Assembly (NCBI GenBank): GCA_937879855.1
Contig: CALFMO010000032.1
Location: 148,988 to 212,987 of the forward strand
Direction: 5' to 3'
Source of the DNA: an uncultured Acidobacteriaceae bacterium
Lineage (GTDB): Bacteria; Acidobacteriota; Terriglobia; Terriglobales; Acidobacteriaceae
Length of the DNA stretch: 64,000 bases
In this document: positions 35,205-44,503 of the stretch, one piece after another
How positions within the stretch are numbered: the first letter of the stretch is position 1
Layout of the letters: each line of letters starts with the position of its first letter
Translations under genes and position numbers: made by a program
The notes under the pieces: model-generated
What the model was told of the DNA's origin: nothing
Seen by the model: the letters and a program-made list of their open reading frames with translations, nothing else
The model's database searches: none

Positions 35205-37903
35205 ATCTCGCATTGCGCATCTACTGCCGCTTGGCCCAGGCCTTTCCTCACGAATTTAGACTGGCCTATGGCGACGAAGTCATGCAGCTGGGCGAAGACG
35301 TCGTCGAAGACATCGCCAAAAGACACGGTGTATTTGGACTGATCCGCCTGATCGCGGACATCGCGATTCGCCTGCCCATCGAATATCTCACCGAGATGCG
35401 CCACGATATGCGCTACGCAACGCGAGCGCTCATGAAGTCACCGGGATTCGCCCTGGTCGGAATCATCTCGATGGGCCTTGGAATTGGCCTGACCACCAAT
35501 GTGTACAGCTCAAGGTGGGCGTTGCTGACGCGCGAGCTGCCGTCAGCGACCAACGCCAAGCGCCTGGTGATGCCCGACAAACCGGTTTCGTATTACTACA
35601 TCGAGCAATATCGCGAGCAAAAGAATCTGCTGACCGGCGTGGCCGCGCTTCAGAACGGTGTCCCATTCAACGTCAGCCTGCAGGCACGCACAGACGCGAA
35701 CCCACAGCGCATCTTCGGACAACTTGTATCCCCGAATTACTTCTCCGTGCTCGGCATAGCACCCCAGCGTGGACGACTGCTTAGTCCCGACACGGACAAG
35801 CCCGGCGACGCGCCTGTGGTCGTGATTAGCGACCGTTTCTGGCGCACTCGCCTAAACTCTTCGCCCGACGTGGTGGGCCAAACCTTGCGCCTGAACCACC
35901 AAACAGCAACCATCGTAGGAATCACGCCCGAGAATTTCGATGGCGCTCTTTCCTTGTATCCGTCCGAGCTTTTCGTTCCCACCACCGTGCCGGCCACGCT
36001 GGCGCCGGAACTGGCCAACGATGTACTGCACCAACGCAACGCCAGGGAATTTCTGGCAATGATGTGCCTCGCCCCCGGCGTCACCATCGATCCCGCCGAG
36101 GCCGCGCTCGATGTAATCACGCGCCACTTGGACGAACAGGATCCGTCCGCCCCACCGCAGGCCGACAAGGCCAAACGCGTTGTCCTGCTTCCGGCCGGAA
36201 CTCGGACTCCGATCCCCCGAAATCTGAAGCTCGTAGTCGCCGCATTCTTTGCCGTAATGATGGGCCTGATTATGACCATCGCTTGTATGAACCTGGCGAC
36301 CATGCTGCTCGCCCGCGGCGTCAATCGCCGCAAGGAGTTGGCGATTCGCCTGGGAATCGGTGCCAGCCGCTTCCGCTTGATCCGTCAGATGATCAGCGAA
36401 GGCATTGTGCTCTCGCTGCTGGGCGGCGTCGCAGGATTCGCGCTCGCCTACGGCCTCTCGATCCTGAACGCGCAACTGCCGCAACCCGCTGCTGCGCCCC
36501 TCGCGCCCGACGTTACACTGGATTGGCGCGCCGCCGTCTTCGCATTCGCCGTCGCTATCCTGTGCGGCACTGTATTCAGCCTTGCGCCCGCCTTTCAATC
36601 CACCAAAACCGATATAGCAAGCGCCCTCAAGGAAGGCTCGGCTCTTCAGTTGCCAGGTTATCGCCGTTTCAGCCTGCGCAATCTGGCCGTGGTAGCGCAG
36701 GTTACAGGGTCGCTCATGCTGCTGTTGATCACTGGTTTTCTGGTGGTGGGCCTGAGCCGCGCCAACAACATCGAAACCAAGTTCGATCCCAGGACGATGG
36801 TCCTCGTATCCCTCGATCCCGTGCGTGACGGCTACACTCCCGAAAAGGCGGAGGCTCTCTTCGAGAAACTTCCCGAACGCCTGCGCGCTTCTGGCATCGT
36901 GCGCGGCTTTGCCCTGGCGGCCCAGCCGCCATTCGCCGTCAAAGACGATGATGAAACCATTCCCTTGACTGCGGAAGACTCGCACGACGCATCAAGAGTG
37001 CAGATAACGGCATTAGAAGAACCCGTAGGCGCCGGCTATTTTGCGTTGTTGAGCGAGCCCATGCTCGCCGGCAGGGACTTCGAGGACTTCGATCAACGGA
37101 ACCTCGACCAATTAAATCCGGATCAACCGGGCCAGACCGCCGCTTCGAAGACCGTGCCTGCGATACTGAACGAAAGCGCGGCTCGCGGCTTTTTTAAAAA
37201 TACGAATGCAATTGGCCAGCATTTCAGGGACTCCAAACGATCCTACAAAGTAGTCGGCGTGGTGCGGGATATTAAGGACGGAAGCGGCGCCCGGCTACCG
37301 ATCGTCTACATGCCGCTTTCGCGTCATGATTTCGCGCATCCGCCAGCCGGGGGCATCACCGTGATTGCTCGTTCGGATGCAGGACAGGACGCGCTGAGCG
37401 GCATTCGCAACGTGATTGCTTCTATCGATCCCAATCTTAGCCTCTTCGATGTGCAAACCCTCAGCGAATACCTGCAGTTCAGCCGTTACCTCATGTGGTC
37501 GGCTCTGCGCACCTACGGAGGCATCGGCTTGTTCGGCCTCATACTCTCCGCAATCGGGCTCGCGGGTGTCACGGGCTATGCGGTGGCGCAACGCCGCCGC
37601 GAGATTGGAATTCGCATGGCACTCGGCGCGCGCAAGGGACAGGTGCTGTGCCTCGTGCTGCGGGAAGGAACGGCTCTCATCGCGCTGGGTACGATCCTGG
37701 GATTTCTCGGCTCGTTTGCGCTCTCAAGAATGCTTTCTTCCGTGAGCAGCCAATTTGCCGACACCTTCCAAATCGGCACCAACGATCCCCGCCTGCTCTT
37801 CGGTGCGCCGCTGCTGCTGGCGACGTTGGCCCTGCTAGCTTGTTACGTCCCAGCCCGCACCGCCGCCAAAATCGATCCGCTAAAGGCATTGCGCGAGGGA
37901 TAA
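35201..37903 (+). CDS. ABC-type permease of the duplicated orphan (ADOP, MacB-like) family
   Basis: About 900 residues from the ATG at 35201, coupled to padR by ATGA. An N-terminal soluble segment of about 70 residues (LALRIYCRLAQAFPHEFRL) typical of this family is followed by two MacB periplasmic/FtsX units. First membrane helix at GFALVGIISMGLGIGLTTN; FtsX helices near residues 340-480 (VAAFFAVMMGLIMTIACMN, ELAIRLGIGASRFRLIRQM) and again at the C-terminus (GIGLFGLILSAIGLAGVTG, EIGIRMALGARKGQVL). No ATPase gene is adjacent, hence orphan. Such proteins are thought to act in efflux or envelope stress with a shared ATPase; the substrate is unknown. Confidence 0.93.
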   Translation: MNLALRIYCRLAQAFPHEFRLAYGDEVMQLGEDVVEDIAKRHGVFGLIRLIADIAIRLPIEYLTEMRHDMRYATRALMKSPGFALVGIISMGLGIGLTTNVYSSRWALLTRELPSATNAKRLVMPDKPVSYYYIEQYREQKNLLTGVAALQNGVPFNVSLQARTDANPQRIFGQLVSPNYFSVLGIAPQRGRLLSPDTDKPGDAPVVVISDRFWRTRLNSSPDVVGQTLRLNHQTATIVGITPENFDGALSLYPSELFVPTTVPATLAPELANDVLHQRNAREFLAMMCLAPGVTIDPAEAALDVITRHLDEQDPSAPPQADKAKRVVLLPAGTRTPIPRNLKLVVAAFFAVMMGLIMTIACMNLATMLLARGVNRRKELAIRLGIGASRFRLIRQMISEGIVLSLLGGVAGFALAYGLSILNAQLPQPAAAPLAPDVTLDWRAAVFAFAVAILCGTVFSLAPAFQSTKTDIASALKEGSALQLPGYRRFSLRNLAVVAQVTGSLMLLLITGFLVVGLSRANNIETKFDPRTMVLVSLDPVRDGYTPEKAEALFEKLPERLRASGIVRGFALAAQPPFAVKDDDETIPLTAEDSHDASRVQITALEEPVGAGYFALLSEPMLAGRDFEDFDQRNLDQLNPDQPGQTAASKTVPAILNESAARGFFKNTNAIGQHFRDSKRSYKVVGVVRDIKDGSGARLPIVYMPLSRHDFAHPPAGGITVIARSDAGQDALSGIRNVIASIDPNLSLFDVQTLSEYLQFSRYLMWSALRTYGGIGLFGLILSAIGLAGVTGYAVAQRRREIGIRMALGARKGQVLCLVLREGTALIALGTILGFLGSFALSRMLSSVSSQFADTFQIGTNDPRLLFGAPLLLATLALLACYVPARTAAKIDPLKALREG

Positions 37904-38124
37904 ATTGAAGCCAGAGGTTGAGTCCCCTGGTTCCGATGCAGAGGTCATAGCGGAATGATTTCAACGATAGCTCGCGTCCGCTTCGAAAAATCTCGTCGGT
38001 ATCCTGGACAATCGCAGGAGCCCGCGGTAGAACGACTCGGAATCACTGCCATCCAGCCTTACACCACGCCATCGAGCTGATAAACCGTCTGTCCTCAGCC
38101 TATTCTCAAGCATCGAATTGCGAG

Positions 38125-38841
38125 TCAGGGAACAATTGCCGGGGCCGACGTCCCATCGGACCATTTGCCAACCCAGACCATGAAAATAGTCGCCCGTTCT
38201 TCCGGGTCATTCGACGCCAAAACCGGCGACTCGGGCAGATTGGCGCCCCAACTTTTCGTCGCGTCGCCAGGAACAAGAAACATCAGATGTGGATGCCAGC
38301 TCTTGCCGCGGTCGTTTAAGTACTGTTGCTTCGACATCATGTAGCACATGGCTCCCGGCTCCAGTTCAGGCAACTCTTTTTTATCCAATGCCGATGCAGT
38401 CGCCTCGATGATCTCGGTCTTGGATTTTCCTGTCACCACCAGTTTGGTCTTCATCAAGAAGATAGGCGCAAAGGTTCTGGCGGCTGCCGGATTGAAGCAA
38501 ATGGGGGAACGCACTTTGGGATTCCAGAACTCCGCATCATCGGTAGCGGCGCCCCATGATCGTTCCACCAGGCAGAGAAAGCCATTCGTGCCCTTCACTG
38601 TGGTCGTGTATCCCTTTGTTCCCAGCACCATCACTTCGGCTGCGTCCGAAACCGATGCTGGGGCAGCGCTGCGAGCCAGCGCGATTTCAGAATTCCCGTC
38701 GGCGATTAAATACTGATCGAGAGCAGCCATTGCCGGATAGGAAAACTTCTCGGCCTGCGCTCGTGCCCAGCAGGGTACGACGGCCAAAACAAGCTGGACG
38801 AGAAATGCTAACGCAAGAAAACCAAGTATCTTCTTCTGCAT
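38125..38841 (-). CDS. Secreted protein of unknown function
   Basis: About 238 residues from the ATG at 38841 (MQKKILGFL), preceded by GGGGAG; the frame is open to 38901 without a better start. Signal peptide ending CWARAQA, then a mature domain with two or three cysteines (GFLCLVERSWG, SPICFNPAAA, AMCYMMSKQQYL). The C-terminal part has HPHLMFLVPGD and ends MVWVGKWSDGT. No family recognised. Its 3' end and its upstream flank are both present, fused together, in a decayed copy at 44696-44914, so the locus has been duplicated. The 220 bases between this gene and the permease hold nothing recognisable. Confidence 0.75.
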   Translation of the reverse strand: MQKKILGFLALAFLVQLVLAVVPCWARAQAEKFSYPAMAALDQYLIADGNSEIALARSAAPASVSDAAEVMVLGTKGYTTTVKGTNGFLCLVERSWGAATDDAEFWNPKVRSPICFNPAAARTFAPIFLMKTKLVVTGKSKTEIIEATASALDKKELPELEPGAMCYMMSKQQYLNDRGKSWHPHLMFLVPGDATKSWGANLPESPVLASNDPEERATIFMVWVGKWSDGTSAPAIVP

Positions 38842-38931
38842 AGAACTCCCCGGTACGCGTCTTCGCTTCAGGCTTGGCAACACTGGTGAAATCGCCAGCA
38901 ATATTGCCGTCGATATTACATCAAAGGGCCG

Positions 38932-39091
38932 GTTAAACCCGGAATCTCGCGAATCGAAAATGCACTCGGCCGGCTCCGCTGTACGAGGGAATATCAGCCT
39001 GGCGGTTCACTGGGGCCGTTTGGGGCGTCAGAAACCATTTCTAAAGCCTAAATCGAAGCGGGGTGAATGGGGAGCGTCAACGACTGGAAAT
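38932..39091. repeat. Intergenic sequence duplicated at 44763-44914
   Basis: Shared blocks include GAATCGAAAATGC/GATCGAAAATCC, GGCTCCGCT, GGGAATATCAGCCTGG and CATTT-CTAAAGC. The rest of 38842-39211 contains an 8-base inverted repeat TACTGTGA (39153-39160) / TCACAGTA (39177-39184) and no gene. Confidence 0.7.
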
Positions 39092-39211
39092 GACCCCATC
39101 CGAAAAACCGCAGACCCCTATGTTTCGCGAAATCCCCGCTGTCGCAATAATCTACTGTGATGCAAACGTATTTTCCTCACAGTAACTTGTGATAACGCCT
39201 GGTTTCGACAG

Positions 39212-39631
39212 TTAGGTGTCCGAAGCAGACTCACCCGAGCAGTATGTGTCTAGGAACAATTCGACGCCGAAGTCACCCAATTCTTCGAGGAGTGAGGGAG
39301 AAAAAGTCGGACCGCCATTGAAGCTGGACGTAAAGTGTCCGCAAAATAGGGACACTTTGAACTGGTGCTGGTAGTCCCGCAGGGTCGCTTGACGAGAAGC
39401 GAACATTGACAGAAGGGCTTGCAGTCCCTGTTCCAGCGAGCGCCATTCCCGTCCTCTATTATCGGCCTTAACCTCATACTCCCACATCGACTCGTCCCAC
39501 GCCGAACCCCCACCGGGACGCGCCTGTCCTTCGATTCTGACTTGCGTAGGTTCTATGCCGAGTTCCGAGGTGATTGTGGACGGGTCCAACGTTTTGCCGC
39601 TAATTCGCAATGAAACCAGATAGGAGTGCAT
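39212..39631 (-). CDS. DUF4279 domain protein
   Basis: 139 residues, cytoplasmic. The DUF4279 pattern is clear: YLVSLRISGKTLDPSTITSE, LGIEPTQVRIEGQ, MWEYEVKADNRGREWRSLE, and the C-terminal FSPSLLEELGDFGVELFLD. These small proteins of unknown function are scattered in mobile and accessory regions, often as immunity-like or solo genes. No toxin is adjacent. Neighbouring gaps carry repeats, and the base composition is less G+C-rich than the core genes. Confidence 0.85.
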   Translation of the reverse strand: MHSYLVSLRISGKTLDPSTITSELGIEPTQVRIEGQARPGGGSAWDESMWEYEVKADNRGREWRSLEQGLQALLSMFASRQATLRDYQHQFKVSLFCGHFTSSFNGGPTFSPSLLEELGDFGVELFLDTYCSGESASDT

Positions 39632-39683
39632 GCCTGTCGATTATCGCAGCATCTCGGCACCGGTTGCGCCAACTCCAACACGT

Positions 39684-39755
39684 AACTGGCGAAACATCCC
39701 CGTTACACTCACCGACGCCAACCAGGGGTTTTGAGCGCTATCGCCTGGTAACAAC
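39684..39755. repeat. Intergenic repeat, copy 1 of 3
   Basis: Shares AAC(T/A)nnnGAAACATCnCC, CACTCA and TTTTGAGCGCTATCGCC-GGTAACAAC with 40962-41034; the first half recurs at 42089-42141. All three lie between genes within 2.5 kb. Confidence 0.7.
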
Positions 39756-39798
39756 AGTTACCTGTAATTGAACGGGGCTTCGAGGTAAGGTGTCCAGT

Positions 39799-40416
39799 AT
39801 GAGACCCGGCATTCTATTCACTCTAGTCGCGTCTGGATTCATCTTTGGGTGGTGCTCTCCGCAGGGAGAGGCCGCAACTAATGAGCGGCAGGCGGAAGCC
39901 GTGGTCACGCATCTGTACGAGCAGATCGTGCTCCGAAAACCTCTCGGGATTCCACACGAAGCCGACCGTGAAGCCATCCTGCCGTTTCTGAGTGACGATC
40001 TGATTCGGCGTTTTGATGCGGCCCAAGCCTGCGAAAGCGACTACTACCGTCAACACTCCGGGAATGACAGGAAACCTGAATTTGCTTGGCTGGAGAGCGA
40101 CCTCTTTTCCGGCAACAACGAGGAAGCCCTACCGTCTGCCGCAGTCATACAGAGTACCGCTCGGCAGCGGGATGGCTCTTTCCACGTGCAAGTACAACTT
40201 ACCTACAGCGAATCGTTCAAAACGTATGGTCGCACCCCTGATCCCGCGAACACGTTCAAATGGACCGTTGTGGCTACTGTTGTTCGAGACGGCAACCGAT
40301 TCGCAGTTGCAGACGTTCTGTACTTGAATGAAGGCTCGAAACGAATTGACTCACGACTGTCGCATACCCTCAGCGTAGGTTGTGAAAACGGAAAATGGGT
40401 AGGGAGTAACAAGTAA
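39799..40416 (+). CDS. Secreted protein of unknown function
   Basis: About 205 residues from the ATG at 39799, with GGTAAGGTG upstream; a GTG nine bases earlier is possible. Signal peptide or lipoprotein signal (ILFTLVASGFIFGWC) and a mature domain with helical first half (ERQAEAVVTHLYEQIVL, PFLSDDLIRRFDAAQACESDYY) and beta-rich second half (FKWTVVATVVRDGNRFAVADVLYL). The fold pattern resembles NTF2/DUF3828-like periplasmic proteins that bear SH3- or cystatin-like sheets, but this is weak. Part of the 38-46 kb accessory stretch. Confidence 0.72.
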   Translation: MRPGILFTLVASGFIFGWCSPQGEAATNERQAEAVVTHLYEQIVLRKPLGIPHEADREAILPFLSDDLIRRFDAAQACESDYYRQHSGNDRKPEFAWLESDLFSGNNEEALPSAAVIQSTARQRDGSFHVQVQLTYSESFKTYGRTPDPANTFKWTVVATVVRDGNRFAVADVLYLNEGSKRIDSRLSHTLSVGCENGKWVGSNK

Positions 40417-40543
40417 CTGTTGCAAAATCCCCATAGCACTCAGAATTGGCTTTGCGGCACAAAGCGTGTAATGGCCTGATAGCGTCAGTTGACATGCAGC
40501 ATCGAGAAAAGTGAGATGATTAGGAGCTACAGCCGAGGTGCAT

Positions 40544-40906
40544 ATGGTGCGGAAAGTTCAGTGCCCACAATGCTTCGGATCGATTCAGGTTTCCAGGGCA
40601 ATCCTCGGCAGGAATAGTCAATGCATTCACTGCGGCGCGAAGCTACAGGTTGCGCCGATCTATTCCCGAGTGCTCTCGGTACTCAGCATGGTGATTGGGG
40701 TTTGTCTCATGTGGGAGTATGGCGTCGCGATTTTTAGCATCTTCGTCTTTGCTTTTCCGATGTGGTTGCTCGTCTTGTTTGTCATGGTGCGTGTTGTGCC
40801 CTATATCGTGCCACCTCGCTTAGAACTTCGCGACTCCGGCAGCTTCACAACTCTCGGCTCATTGAACCGAACGACAGAAGAAGATCACGTTCGGCGGATG
40901 TCCTGA
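40544..40906 (+). CDS. Zinc-ribbon membrane protein, small, unknown
   Basis: About 120 residues from the ATG at 40544, with CCGAGGTG upstream. N-terminal zinc ribbon: CPQCFG (residues 6-11) and CIHCGAKLQV (about 27-36), then two membrane helices (VLSVLSMVIGVCLMW and IFSIFVFAFPMWLLVLFVMV), then a polar tail. Small zinc-ribbon membrane proteins are common and mostly uncharacterised. The gene stands alone between two copies of an intergenic repeat. Confidence 0.75.
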   Translation: MVRKVQCPQCFGSIQVSRAILGRNSQCIHCGAKLQVAPIYSRVLSVLSMVIGVCLMWEYGVAIFSIFVFAFPMWLLVLFVMVRVVPYIVPPRLELRDSGSFTTLGSLNRTTEEDHVRRMS

Positions 40907-40961
40907 AAATCGTTGCCCCGGCTGCGATTCCGTTGGCCAGAGCCATCCTCCGACAAGGCCA

Positions 40962-41034
40962 GTTGTTGAAACATCGCCATTTCACTCATCGTCCCTGCGA
41001 CGGGGGATTTTGAGCGCTATCGCCGGATAACAAC
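40962..41034. repeat. Intergenic repeat, copy 2 of 3
   Basis: Best match to copy 1 at 39684-39755 (GAAACATCGCCATTTCACTCA, then TTTTGAGCGCTATCGCCGG with TAACAAC), about 27 bases before the stop of the convergent hydrolase gene. Confidence 0.7.
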
Positions 41035-41060
41035 ACTTGAATGCGGTCGACTCGGAATCA

Positions 41061-42005
41061 CTACTTAACTCCGCGAAAGAAATCAATCGCCATTTTGATT
41101 TCGGCATCCTCTGCACTGGTGTGACCACCTTCAACGGGCAAGGCCTGAACGTCTAGCCCATGTTGTCTCGCCAAGGCGGCTGTCGGCTGGCTAGACATAG
41201 CAAAGTTTTTTTCTTCCGTGCCGTAGTACAGTCGTGTTGGACATCTGAAGCTAGTAGCGTAAGCCCTTGCTGAGCGGAGTTGGAGTTCTCTAGCGTCTCG
41301 ATAGTTGAAAGGAACATCTGATGCAGCCCCGATTGCTACTGCATGTCTCGTATACCCAACCGCATCAGGTGACCCGGAGAACGATGCGGCAGCACGAAAA
41401 TGCGGATAGGTCAGGGCTGTAAGCATCGTGAGAGTTCCTCCTGTGCTCAAACCAGCGACATATAGCCTTGTTTGATCAACAAAGGGTTGTTGCCGAAGGT
41501 ACTCGGCAGCGCCGATGACATCGTCAACCTCGTCATAGAACATTGTGAACTGTCCGGGCTGGCCATTTTCTCCCCTTCGATTGGGCAGCATCACGATGAA
41601 ACCCGCGTCCCGGAACTCTTTCGTCTCCTCCCAATCAGACGCATCGAAGCAGAAACCGCCGTGCAGGAACAGCACTGCTGGATATTTCTGGTCCTGCCCC
41701 GAGGGACGATTTAGCCAAGCCCTGAGACGCAACCCACCCGAGGGGAAATAGACCTCTGCAACGCCGTCCGGCGGTCGGGAATCCTTACAGTCTTCCTGAT
41801 GGGGTGCAGGGCCTTTTCTCAGAAGTTCTGTATGAAAACCCTTTCGTGCCTCCGCGTAATCCTCCGTCTGAATCGCGACGTCTGGGACCACCATGACATC
41901 GATCTTCGCAGGCGAAGGGTTCTGTGCGGACCCCGGCGGAGCCAATAGACCGAGGAAATTCAATAAAAGAATCGCCTTACACGCTCGATGTGGCAATGGG
42001 TCCAT
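41061..42005 (-). CDS. Secreted alpha/beta hydrolase (prolyl-oligopeptidase/dienelactone-hydrolase type)
   Basis: 314 residues with AAGGAGGAG before the ATG. Signal peptide (ILLLNFLGLLAPPGSAQ). Alpha/beta-hydrolase landmarks: oxyanion HGG in AVLFLHGGFCF, the nucleophile elbow VAGLSTGGTL (Ser near residue 198), and the catalytic His in VEGGHTSAEDA near the C-terminus. The acid is probably Asp or Glu in YYGTEEKN. Substrate could be an ester or peptide. Residues 30-90 hold a low-similarity N-terminal part. Belongs to the cluster of secreted hydrolases at 41-44.5 kb on the minus strand. Confidence 0.85.
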   Translation of the reverse strand: MDPLPHRACKAILLLNFLGLLAPPGSAQNPSPAKIDVMVVPDVAIQTEDYAEARKGFHTELLRKGPAPHQEDCKDSRPPDGVAEVYFPSGGLRLRAWLNRPSGQDQKYPAVLFLHGGFCFDASDWEETKEFRDAGFIVMLPNRRGENGQPGQFTMFYDEVDDVIGAAEYLRQQPFVDQTRLYVAGLSTGGTLTMLTALTYPHFRAAASFSGSPDAVGYTRHAVAIGAASDVPFNYRDARELQLRSARAYATSFRCPTRLYYGTEEKNFAMSSQPTAALARQHGLDVQALPVEGGHTSAEDAEIKMAIDFFRGVK

Positions 42006-42088
42006 CTAGCTCCTCCTTCGAGAGTTGGAACGGTTCTCGCACAGGATTTTGCGGTCATTTTAGGTGTTTGACGGTATTTCAGCACCCT

Positions 42089-42141
42089 AACTGTCGTAAC
42101 ATCCCCATTTCACTCATGGATTCCGCAAAGGCAACCGTATA
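42089..42141. repeat. Intergenic repeat, copy 3 of 3 (5' half)
   Basis: AACTGTCGTAACATCCCCATTTCACTCA matches the first half of copies 1 and 2; the TTTTGAGCGC half is lost or diverged. Confidence 0.6.
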
Positions 42142-42155
42142 ACGGAACAAGGTGA

Positions 42156-43385
42156 TTAGTGGGTGACGGACGCGCCAAGCTTTCCCGAGGCGCTCGCCTT
42201 CGCAATCAATCGCTTCAAATGTTCCTTGTATGCCCCAAGGCCCGGATCATCGATCTTAGCCCCGACTTCGACAGCTCTCTGAACGTTTTCCGTCGCCAGG
42301 TCTAATTTATTGTCAGCTTCGTAACCATCACCCAAACTGTCATATACATTGGCGGACGCGGGGTAAAGTTCCACGTTGCGCTTGAAGACAACTACGGCTT
42401 CTGCAACCTTTTTTTCTCCGAGTAGCTGGTAGCCGAGATTGTTCATGGTATTTTCCGGCGGGGGAATTTCATAACCGTAGCGGCTGGAGAGTTCGCGGTA
42501 GTGCGCTTCCAGCCCCTGAAGTCCGCCTATGATCTTGCCATCCTGATCGGCCGGCGCATGCCAATCAAGAAAAACCTCCCGCAGACCGTCATAGTATCCA
42601 CGCAGCACGCTTGAGCCATGGTCCTCGTCGGGGTAGATCGCCGACTTCCAGCGAAAATCCTTCGGCGTTTTATGCGTCAGAGTTTTCTGCAAGGCGTCGA
42701 AAGGGCTACGCATTTGCGGGCCCTCATTGCCTAAATCGAAGAAGAACGTTTTGTTGAGTTCAGCGTGCGCCGCGAAGAAGTCTTGTGCTTGGTGCAGGGT
42801 GCTTTGATTGTCCCACCACAAGCTGGGGCTCGCCGCGATATACGCCTGATACATATCGGGTCGAGTAATGAGGATGTGAACCGCCAAGAGCCCGCCGAAA
42901 GAATGTCCAGCGAAAATCTTATAAGGCGCAACGCGGTATCGTCGTTCAATCTCCGGCATGAGTTCGTTCTGGATGAAATCGACGAAATGATCGGCTCCGC
43001 CGCTGGTGGGGTCGGCATGGACTGTGCCATCGGCATTTTTCTCATCCGCGTGACTGGGCGTCATGTCTCGGGTGCGGTCGGTGTTCGCGATGCCAACAAT
43101 GACCAGCGGGGGCATGCGGTCGCCGAGCAGAAGAAAATCCATGGTGCTAGCCACCAGATTGATGTGGGTGGGACCATCCACCAGGTAAAGCACAGGAAAT
43201 GGCCGTTCGGTCTTCTCGTAATTTTGCGGCGTGCGAACCCAAACAACGCGGTCTTCGTTCAAGATGTTGGAATGTATTGTCAGCTTCTGTGGAATCGGTG
43301 GCGCTATATTCTGCGCGGCAAGGTGAATCGAGAACAAACAAAAGGCCAGCAGCGAACCGGCCACACGACGAGAAGTACGCAGCAT
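42156..43385 (-). CDS. Esterase D/enterochelin-esterase-like hydrolase with C-terminal TPR-like region
   Basis: About 409 residues from the ATG at 43385; an in-frame GTG at 43400 is less likely. Signal peptide (LLAFCLFSIHLAAQ). Residues 30-285 form a COG2819-type esterase: RPFPVLYLVDGPTHIN, VIVGIANTDRTRDMTP, and nucleophile elbow KIFAGHSFGGLLAVH (Ser near 155), with the catalytic His in YPDEDHGSSVL. Residues 300-400 are helical repeats resembling TPRs (YQLLGEKKVAEAVVVFKRN, LYPASANVYDSLGDGYEAD). This esterase-plus-TPR arrangement is known for secreted hydrolases in several phyla; substrate unknown. About 150 bases upstream of the SASA-type esterase on the same strand. Confidence 0.85.
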   Translation of the reverse strand: MLRTSRRVAGSLLAFCLFSIHLAAQNIAPPIPQKLTIHSNILNEDRVVWVRTPQNYEKTERPFPVLYLVDGPTHINLVASTMDFLLLGDRMPPLVIVGIANTDRTRDMTPSHADEKNADGTVHADPTSGGADHFVDFIQNELMPEIERRYRVAPYKIFAGHSFGGLLAVHILITRPDMYQAYIAASPSLWWDNQSTLHQAQDFFAAHAELNKTFFFDLGNEGPQMRSPFDALQKTLTHKTPKDFRWKSAIYPDEDHGSSVLRGYYDGLREVFLDWHAPADQDGKIIGGLQGLEAHYRELSSRYGYEIPPPENTMNNLGYQLLGEKKVAEAVVVFKRNVELYPASANVYDSLGDGYEADNKLDLATENVQRAVEVGAKIDDPGLGAYKEHLKRLIAKASASGKLGASVTH

Positions 43386-43618
43386 TGAAGCCACCCCCAC
43401 GCCATTTTCGACGATTCAACCTGGCGCCTGTTAGCTAAATAAATTTAGTCTCGACGGACCCCGCGATTCGGCAGCTACTGCTTGGCACCATGAGCATTGC
43501 GCCGAGCAGCAAAAAAACAGGAAATAAGCAGCCGTTCTATATCGCACGACCGCTCCAAAACACCAAAGGTTGTCTTCCCTGATTGCTTCGATTGGGCCGA
43601 TTACTTCGCAAAGAAGTC

Positions 43619-44503
43619 TCATGGATTCCATTCGCTCGCCGGGATGACGGTCCGCATGTGCGCGCCGAGCGCACATCCAGCCGCCAGAGACCCTTGCGCT
43701 GTCAGGTGCGTTCCGTCCGACTTCGGGAGCGTCGACGCATCGGATGCAATATGTACGTTGGGCATGGTAGCGGCGACCTGTCGTTGGGCCAGCGCAACGT
43801 CGCGGACCGCCGTGAGGCATATGAAGAAATGGACCGTCTGAGCTTGGCCTGCGGTCGCGCGCACATCTACGTCGAGATCCGCGAATAGCTGTCGCAGTTG
43901 TGCGGCATAATTCGGATTCCCTGCATCCGATTCACCTTGCATCCAAATAATGGCCGGCACGCTGTAGTGACCGCTGGAAAGGGCTCGCCCGGCCGCGACC
44001 TGGGAGATCAGGCGCGCATAGGGTGCCGTACCTTTGGAAAGTCCAGCGATGGGTGTGCCGCCGCGACCTGCAGCCGACCCAATTCTCGCACCGGGGAGCC
44101 CTTCCAGTTCGAGTAAGGCACCGTAGAGCGGCGTGACGCCCGGCATGTCAATGTTCCAAGCGCCTATGTCGACGGGCGCTGTGCTGTCGGCGAACGGGAC
44201 CAGCGCATTTATGCCACCGCGCGGAATTACTCCGCTTGCGAACATGAGGCCAACGTTCTGTTCTGGCGGGATGGTGACATCAGTTGGCCATCGATCGACC
44301 GAGCGCTCACCGAGACTCAGGCTCTGGCCGTAGCTGAGGATGTGCTGGAACGCGCTGGCCTCGACGGCCATGCGCTGTTGTGGCCCAACGGGGCAGCCCC
44401 CGCTACCACCGCCGCAACAGCATAGAGCGAGACAAAGAAGCGCGGGACATGTTGCCCGCACAAAATTCAATGTTTGGGCCTCATTGACCTTTCCGCTGGT
44501 CAT
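43619..44503 (-). CDS. SGNH/SASA-domain carbohydrate esterase, lipoprotein-like
   Basis: About 294 residues from the ATG at 44503 with GGAAGAGG upstream; the TTG at 44515 precedes that site. N-terminal hydrophobic segment rich in Cys (LLCLALCCCGGG), compatible with a lipoprotein. SASA/CE6 signature: YGQSLSLG (block I Ser, near residue 60), WMQGESDA (block III-like WxQGExD, near 192), and DGTHLTAQG (Asp and His dyad, near 269). Members remove acetyl groups from sialic acid or xylan-like sugars. It fits a polymer-degrading set with the two neighbouring hydrolases. Confidence 0.85.
   Translation of the reverse strand: MTSGKVNEAQTLNFVRATCPALLCLALCCCGGGSGGCPVGPQQRMAVEASAFQHILSYGQSLSLGERSVDRWPTDVTIPPEQNVGLMFASGVIPRGGINALVPFADSTAPVDIGAWNIDMPGVTPLYGALLELEGLPGARIGSAAGRGGTPIAGLSKGTAPYARLISQVAAGRALSSGHYSVPAIIWMQGESDAGNPNYAAQLRQLFADLDVDVRATAGQAQTVHFFICLTAVRDVALAQRQVAATMPNVHIASDASTLPKSDGTHLTAQGSLAAGCALGAHMRTVIPASEWNP

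Noticed and set aside
39177..39192. CRP site TCACA-N6-TGTGA
   Set aside because: Half-sites point the wrong way round relative to the consensus; more likely part of the small hairpin TACTGTGA/TCACAGTA.
39724..39755. lac-operator-like sequence (TTTTGAGCGCTATCGCC with GGTAACAAC)
   Set aside because: Partial resemblance to GAGCGGATAACAA only; the half-sites are not symmetric, it recurs as part of a larger repeat and there is no LacI-type gene.
39684..42141. Integron attC sites
   Set aside because: The repeats and GTTAGG-like words invited the idea, but the flanked genes point in both directions, paired R and L boxes could not be found, and no integrase is present.
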